Assembly: GCA_021324035.1 (NCBI GenBank)
Contig: JAJPJU010000248.1
Location: forward strand, 1 to 9,076
Direction: 5' to 3'
Source: Spartobacteria bacterium
GTDB taxonomy: Bacteria; Verrucomicrobiota; Verrucomicrobiia; Chthoniobacterales; UBA10450
DNA: 9,076 bases
Under the pieces are notes generated by a model, which saw only the letters and a program-made list of their open reading frames with translations, was not told the origin of the DNA and made no database searches. The position numbers were made by a program, and so were the translations under genes. Position 1 is the stretch's first letter, and every line of letters starts with the position of its first letter. This document shows, one piece after another, positions 6,041 through 9,076 of the stretch.

Positions 6041-8554
6041 CTACAACAAATCCAGCTGAGGTTTCTCCGCTTCCGGCATCCCTCTCGCCGTTTTCTTTCG
6101 GCGCGCTTTCGTTTGTTGCTCCGCAGCGCCGTTCGGGTTCTCCAAATGCGCAAGAATTTCCTTGGCGCGATCGAGGATTTCTCTGGGCAATCCGGCCAGT
6201 CGCGCAACCTGGATGCCGTAACTTTTGTCCGCGCCTCCGGGCACGATCTTGCGCAGAAAAATGATCTGCTCGTTCCATTCCCGCACTGCGACGTTCAGAT
6301 TGCAAACGCCTTTACGTTCGGTAGCGAGCTTGGTCAGCTCATGATAATGCGTCGCAAACAAAGTCCGCGATTTGATCTTGTCGTGCAGAAATTCAGCCAC
6401 GCTCCACGCGATCGATAATCCGTCGAAGGTTGACGTGCCTCGCCCGATCTCATCGAGAATCACCAGGCTGCGCTCCGTTGCGTTGTTCACGATGTTCGAT
6501 GTCTCGTTCATTTCGACCATGAACGTAGACTGTCCGCGCGACAGATCGTCGTTCGCACCGACCCGAGTAAAGATGCGATCGACCAATCCGATTTCCGCGC
6601 TGGCCGCCGGCACAAAGCTTCCCGTTTGCGCCATCAACACGATCAACGCGACCTGACGGATATAAGTTGATTTACCGGCCATGTTTGGTCCGGTCACAAT
6701 TGCGAGTCGACAGTTGTCGCCATCCAGCGTCGTGTCATTCGGGACGAATTTTTCCTCTACCAGATTTTGATCCAGCACCGGATGACGGCCATCTTTGATG
6801 ACAAGGCGGAGCGAATCGTTCAGTGCCGGACGGCAGTAATTAAACAAGCGGGCGGTTTCGGCCAACGAACAGGTTACGTCCAAAGTAGCGATCGCTTCCG
6901 CGGTTTGCTGGATCGGTCCAAGGTCGCATAAAGTCTGTTCGCGCAATTTTTGGAAAAGTTCGTATTCCAGATTTCTCGCTCGCTCGTCCGCGCCGAGGAT
7001 CTTTCCCTCCATTTCCTTCAACTCCGGCGTGATGAAGCGCTCGCCGCCGACGGTGGTTTGTTTGCGCGTATAATGCTCCGGCACACTCGCCAGGTTCGAC
7101 TTGGTTATTTCAATGAAATACCCGAAGACCGAGTTGTACCGCACCTTGAGCGATTTGATTCCGGTCGCGGCGCTTTCGCGCTCCTGGAGTTGGTTGATCC
7201 AATTTTTGCCGTCGCGGGAGGCGTTCCGCAGTTGATCCAGATCGGCATCGTAACCGTCACGAAAAATCCCGCCGTCCTTCAACGCGAGCGGCGGATCATC
7301 AACAACCGCCTTGCTTAGCTTTTCGGCGAGCGCCGGCATTTCATGGATTTCATTCTGAATACGCTGGGCAAGCAGTTCGATTTCGGCGGGTTTGTTTGCG
7401 CGATTTGTGCCGAAGGCGAGGCGGTCGAGCAGTTGTTGCAGCTCAGCCTTCAGTTTAGGGATTTGCGCGAGTGATGCCTTCAATGCGACCAGATCGCGCG
7501 CGTTGCCAGATGCCTGACTTAATCGTCCGGCAGCGCGTTCTATGTCACGGATTGCTTTCAGCTCTGTTCTTATCGACCCCAACAAATCCGGTTCCTGCAA
7601 CAGATCGGCGATCATCTGTTGGCGACAGCCGAGCTCGGTGAGATCGCGCAAGGGCTGCAAAATCCAGGAACGCAGTTTGCGCGCTCCCATCGGCGTCGCT
7701 GTCCGGTCCAGGGCAGCGAGCAGGCTCGTGTCGCGGGCTCCGCGCGATTCAACCAATTCCAGATTCGCCTGGGTGGGCGCATCGAGCAGAACGTAATCGC
7801 TCGGCGCGTCGCATTTCAGCGATCGAAGGTGATCGATCTTTCGTCGCAGTTGGTGCTTCAAATAATGAACAATCGCGCCCGCGGCGGCGATCGCTTGGGG
7901 CATCTCGCCGCAACCGAATCCGTCGAGTGATTTGACCTGAAAATGTTCGCACAACGTGAAGCTCGCGTGTTCAGGCAGAAATGCGTAGCTGTCATACTCG
8001 ATCGCGTGATTAACTTCGCCTAACGACTCCTTCTGTTCCGCGCTGATCAGAACCTCCGACGGGGAAACCCGCGCGAGATGATCGAGCAGCGGCTGGCGAC
8101 CGGGAAGTTGAGTCAGGCGAAACTCGCCGGTTGTGAGATCGGCGTAGGCAAAGCCGAATGTGTCCTCGTCGGCATAAATGGCGCCGAGATAATTCGCGCG
8201 TTTGGCGTCGAGCAGGTGCAATTCGCTCACGGTGCCGGCGCTGATGATCTGAGTGATGTCGCGCGAGACAATCTTGCCAGGCTGCGGTTCGCTGGTTTGG
8301 TCGCAAATCGCGACCCGCCGGCCGGCTTTGATCAGCTTGGCAATATAAGTTTGGGCGGCGTGATAGGGAACGCCGCACATCGGCACCTGATTTCGTTTGG
8401 TCAGCGCGACATTCAGCAAAACCGACGCTTCTTTCGCGTCTTCGAAAAACAGTTCGTAAAAGTCGCCGAGTCGAAAGAGCAGCAGGGTGTCGGCCGGAAT
8501 ACTTTTCCGCAGCCGCTGATATTGCTGCATCATGGGGGTGAGCGCGTCCTGCAT
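6041..8554 (-). CDS. mutS: DNA mismatch repair protein MutS
   Basis: MutS binds base mismatches and small loops in newly replicated DNA as a dimer, and uses ATP to recruit MutL. At 837 residues the protein is complete. The mismatch-reading motif GDFYELF gives F32 and E34 in domain I, followed by MCGVPYHA. The core and clamp domains (about 240-560) include FGYFIEITKSNL and a GGERFITPELKEME segment. The ATPase domain has Walker A GPNMAGKST (622-630), STFMVEMNET, Walker B and signature VILDEIGRGTSTFDG (D701, E702), and ATHYHEL. The family's C-terminal tetramerisation extension looks absent or reduced: after ILAHLENP comes a polar, basic linker and the protein ends in QLDLL (833-837), which fits a beta-clamp binding motif. 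The ATG at 8554 gives the usual N-terminal lead before TPMMQQYQRL; no Shine-Dalgarno is visible. It is divergent from the GNAT gene, and mutL is not in the window. Confidence 0.98.
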   Translation of the reverse strand: MQDALTPMMQQYQRLRKSIPADTLLLFRLGDFYELFFEDAKEASVLLNVALTKRNQVPMCGVPYHAAQTYIAKLIKAGRRVAICDQTSEPQPGKIVSRDITQIISAGTVSELHLLDAKRANYLGAIYADEDTFGFAYADLTTGEFRLTQLPGRQPLLDHLARVSPSEVLISAEQKESLGEVNHAIEYDSYAFLPEHASFTLCEHFQVKSLDGFGCGEMPQAIAAAGAIVHYLKHQLRRKIDHLRSLKCDAPSDYVLLDAPTQANLELVESRGARDTSLLAALDRTATPMGARKLRSWILQPLRDLTELGCRQQMIADLLQEPDLLGSIRTELKAIRDIERAAGRLSQASGNARDLVALKASLAQIPKLKAELQQLLDRLAFGTNRANKPAEIELLAQRIQNEIHEMPALAEKLSKAVVDDPPLALKDGGIFRDGYDADLDQLRNASRDGKNWINQLQERESAATGIKSLKVRYNSVFGYFIEITKSNLASVPEHYTRKQTTVGGERFITPELKEMEGKILGADERARNLEYELFQKLREQTLCDLGPIQQTAEAIATLDVTCSLAETARLFNYCRPALNDSLRLVIKDGRHPVLDQNLVEEKFVPNDTTLDGDNCRLAIVTGPNMAGKSTYIRQVALIVLMAQTGSFVPAASAEIGLVDRIFTRVGANDDLSRGQSTFMVEMNETSNIVNNATERSLVILDEIGRGTSTFDGLSIAWSVAEFLHDKIKSRTLFATHYHELTKLATERKGVCNLNVAVREWNEQIIFLRKIVPGGADKSYGIQVARLAGLPREILDRAKEILAHLENPNGAAEQQTKARRKKTARGMPEAEKPQLDLL

Positions 8555-8570
8555 ACCGAAGTAATCTTAA

Positions 8571-8594
8571 TCAGGAACCCAGGAATCCAGGAAT
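8571..8594. repeat. Three tandem octamers, (T/C)CAGGAA(C/T)
   Basis: TCAGGAAC, CCAGGAAT and CCAGGAAT follow one another directly, the last two identical. They begin 16 bp upstream of the mutS start codon, so they lie in the mutS leader or promoter region. They look like a short non-coding simple repeat; no function can be assigned. Confidence 0.6.
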
Positions 8595-8640
8595 TCAAAT
8601 TGTGCTGCTGAAAGAAAGAAGCCTGCCTCCGATTTAGGAG

Positions 8641-8675
8641 TTGGACGTTGGGCGTTGGGCGTTCGACGTTTGGCC
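8641..8675. repeat. Five tandem heptamers, TTGGGCG-type
   Basis: Units are TTGGACG, TTGGGCG, TTGGGCG, TTCGACG and a degenerate TTTGGCC, period 7 bp. They end 3 bp before the likely GTG start of the GNAT gene. Tracts of this kind are, to my recollection, scattered between genes in several Verrucomicrobiota genomes, but only this one is in the window. The GNAT frame stays open through the tract, so the exact start of that gene is affected by how the repeat is read. Confidence 0.65.
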
Positions 8676-8678
8676 CTG

Positions 8679-9076
8679 GTGAACAACAACTTCCAAATTC
8701 GACTCGCGACCCGCGCCGATCTTGAAGTGATCAGCGATCATCGGGCGCGGATGTTTAGAGACATGGGGGAGGTTCCCGGGGAGATGTTCGACACATTTCG
8801 CGCTCAATCCAAGGAAGCGCTGCGGAGCATGTTCGAACACAATCAGTATGTCGGCTGGCTGGCGGCTCCGCACGATGAACCGGGGAAGATTGTCGCCGGC
8901 GCGGGCGTGACGTTGCGAAAAGTCGCTCCGCACCCGCAACCGGGTCCGGGTGGCAAGTTCGTCATTATTTCCGGCCGGCAGGCGATCATTCAAAATGTTT
9001 ATACCGAGCCGGAATGGCGGCGCCGCGGGGTCGGAACGCTCTTAATGAAAGAAATCATCGCGTGGTCGAAAACGAC
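8679..9076 (+). CDS. GNAT-family N-acetyltransferase (N-terminal part, truncated by window end)
   Basis: The reading from the GTG at 8679 runs 132 codons to the window end without a stop. It opens VNNNFQIRLATRADLEVISDHRARMF, the usual beta1-alpha1 start of a GNAT fold. Later IIQNVYTEPEWRRRGVGTLLMKEII contains beta4 and the acetyl-CoA pyrophosphate-binding motif A (R-R-R-G-V-G-T, an R/Q-x-x-G-x-G/A type), at about residues 114-120. Such enzymes move an acetyl group from acetyl-CoA to an amine on a small molecule or protein; the substrate cannot be told. Only the last part of the domain is missing. The start is uncertain: the frame is open upstream through the heptamer repeats, with TTG codons at 8670 and 8655, and no Shine-Dalgarno at normal spacing fits any of them. 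The first ATG, at 8750, would remove the first strand and helix. It is divergent from mutS. Confidence 0.85.
   Translation, partial: MNNNFQIRLATRADLEVISDHRARMFRDMGEVPGEMFDTFRAQSKEALRSMFEHNQYVGWLAAPHDEPGKIVAGAGVTLRKVAPHPQPGPGGKFVIISGRQAIIQNVYTEPEWRRRGVGTLLMKEIIAWSKT

Noticed and set aside
8078..8611. 177-codon plus-strand open frame opposite the mutS 5' end
   Set aside because: It is antisense to the conserved mismatch-binding domain of MutS and has no coherent protein pattern.
8571..8675. CRISPR array suggested by repeated units
   Set aside because: Units are 7 to 8 bp, directly abutting, with no spacers; these are simple tandem repeats, and no cas genes are present.
8634..8993. 119-codon minus-strand open frame across the GNAT gene and the heptamers
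   Set aside because: It is antisense to a good GNAT N-terminus, and its C-terminal end is only translated repeat.

Overview
This window looks like ordinary chromosomal DNA from a free-living Gram-negative-type bacterium of moderately high GC. The protein style (a WWIKQSIKRALANQ-type sigma factor, a secreted DUF4142 protein, a pyruvate kinase with an MDTQGPAIRTG loop) and the short intergenic heptamer and octamer repeats suggest a soil Verrucomicrobiota lineage (Chthoniobacterales or Spartobacteria-like). That placement is inferred from general appearance, not from a search. I see no phage, insertion sequence, CRISPR array, tRNA, rRNA or defence island.

Layout, left to right. A comM/yifB-like Mg-chelatase-family AAA+ ATPase gene runs off the left edge on the minus strand. 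It is divergent from a plus-strand sigma-70 gene of the group 2 (RpoS/RpoD-like) type. Their shared AT-rich spacer of about 280 bp holds a 35-bp imperfect palindrome. Just after the sigma gene lie a GC-rich stem-loop with a short T run and a small three-helix membrane ORF whose start is unclear. Next come four minus-strand genes: pyruvate kinase, a secreted DUF4142 protein, a cytoplasmic TPR protein and mutS. Each is separated from the next by about 115 to 130 bp. Strong or plausible intrinsic terminators lie after the DUF4142 gene and after mutS, so these look like single-gene units rather than one operon. At the right edge, a plus-strand GNAT acetyltransferase gene begins, divergent from mutS across a spacer with two short tandem-repeat tracts, and is cut by the window end.

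Functionally this is a mix of housekeeping genes: mismatch repair, DNA processing in transformation, glycolysis and transcription initiation, with stress or envelope accessory genes. Nothing ties them into one pathway. The features most worth a second look are the Lys at the sigma factor position equivalent to E. coli RpoD T440, the palindrome upstream of the sigma gene, the hairpin that overlaps the start of the small membrane ORF, the beta-clamp-like motif at the very C-terminus of MutS, and the simple repeats beside the GNAT start. I found no convincing new biological system.
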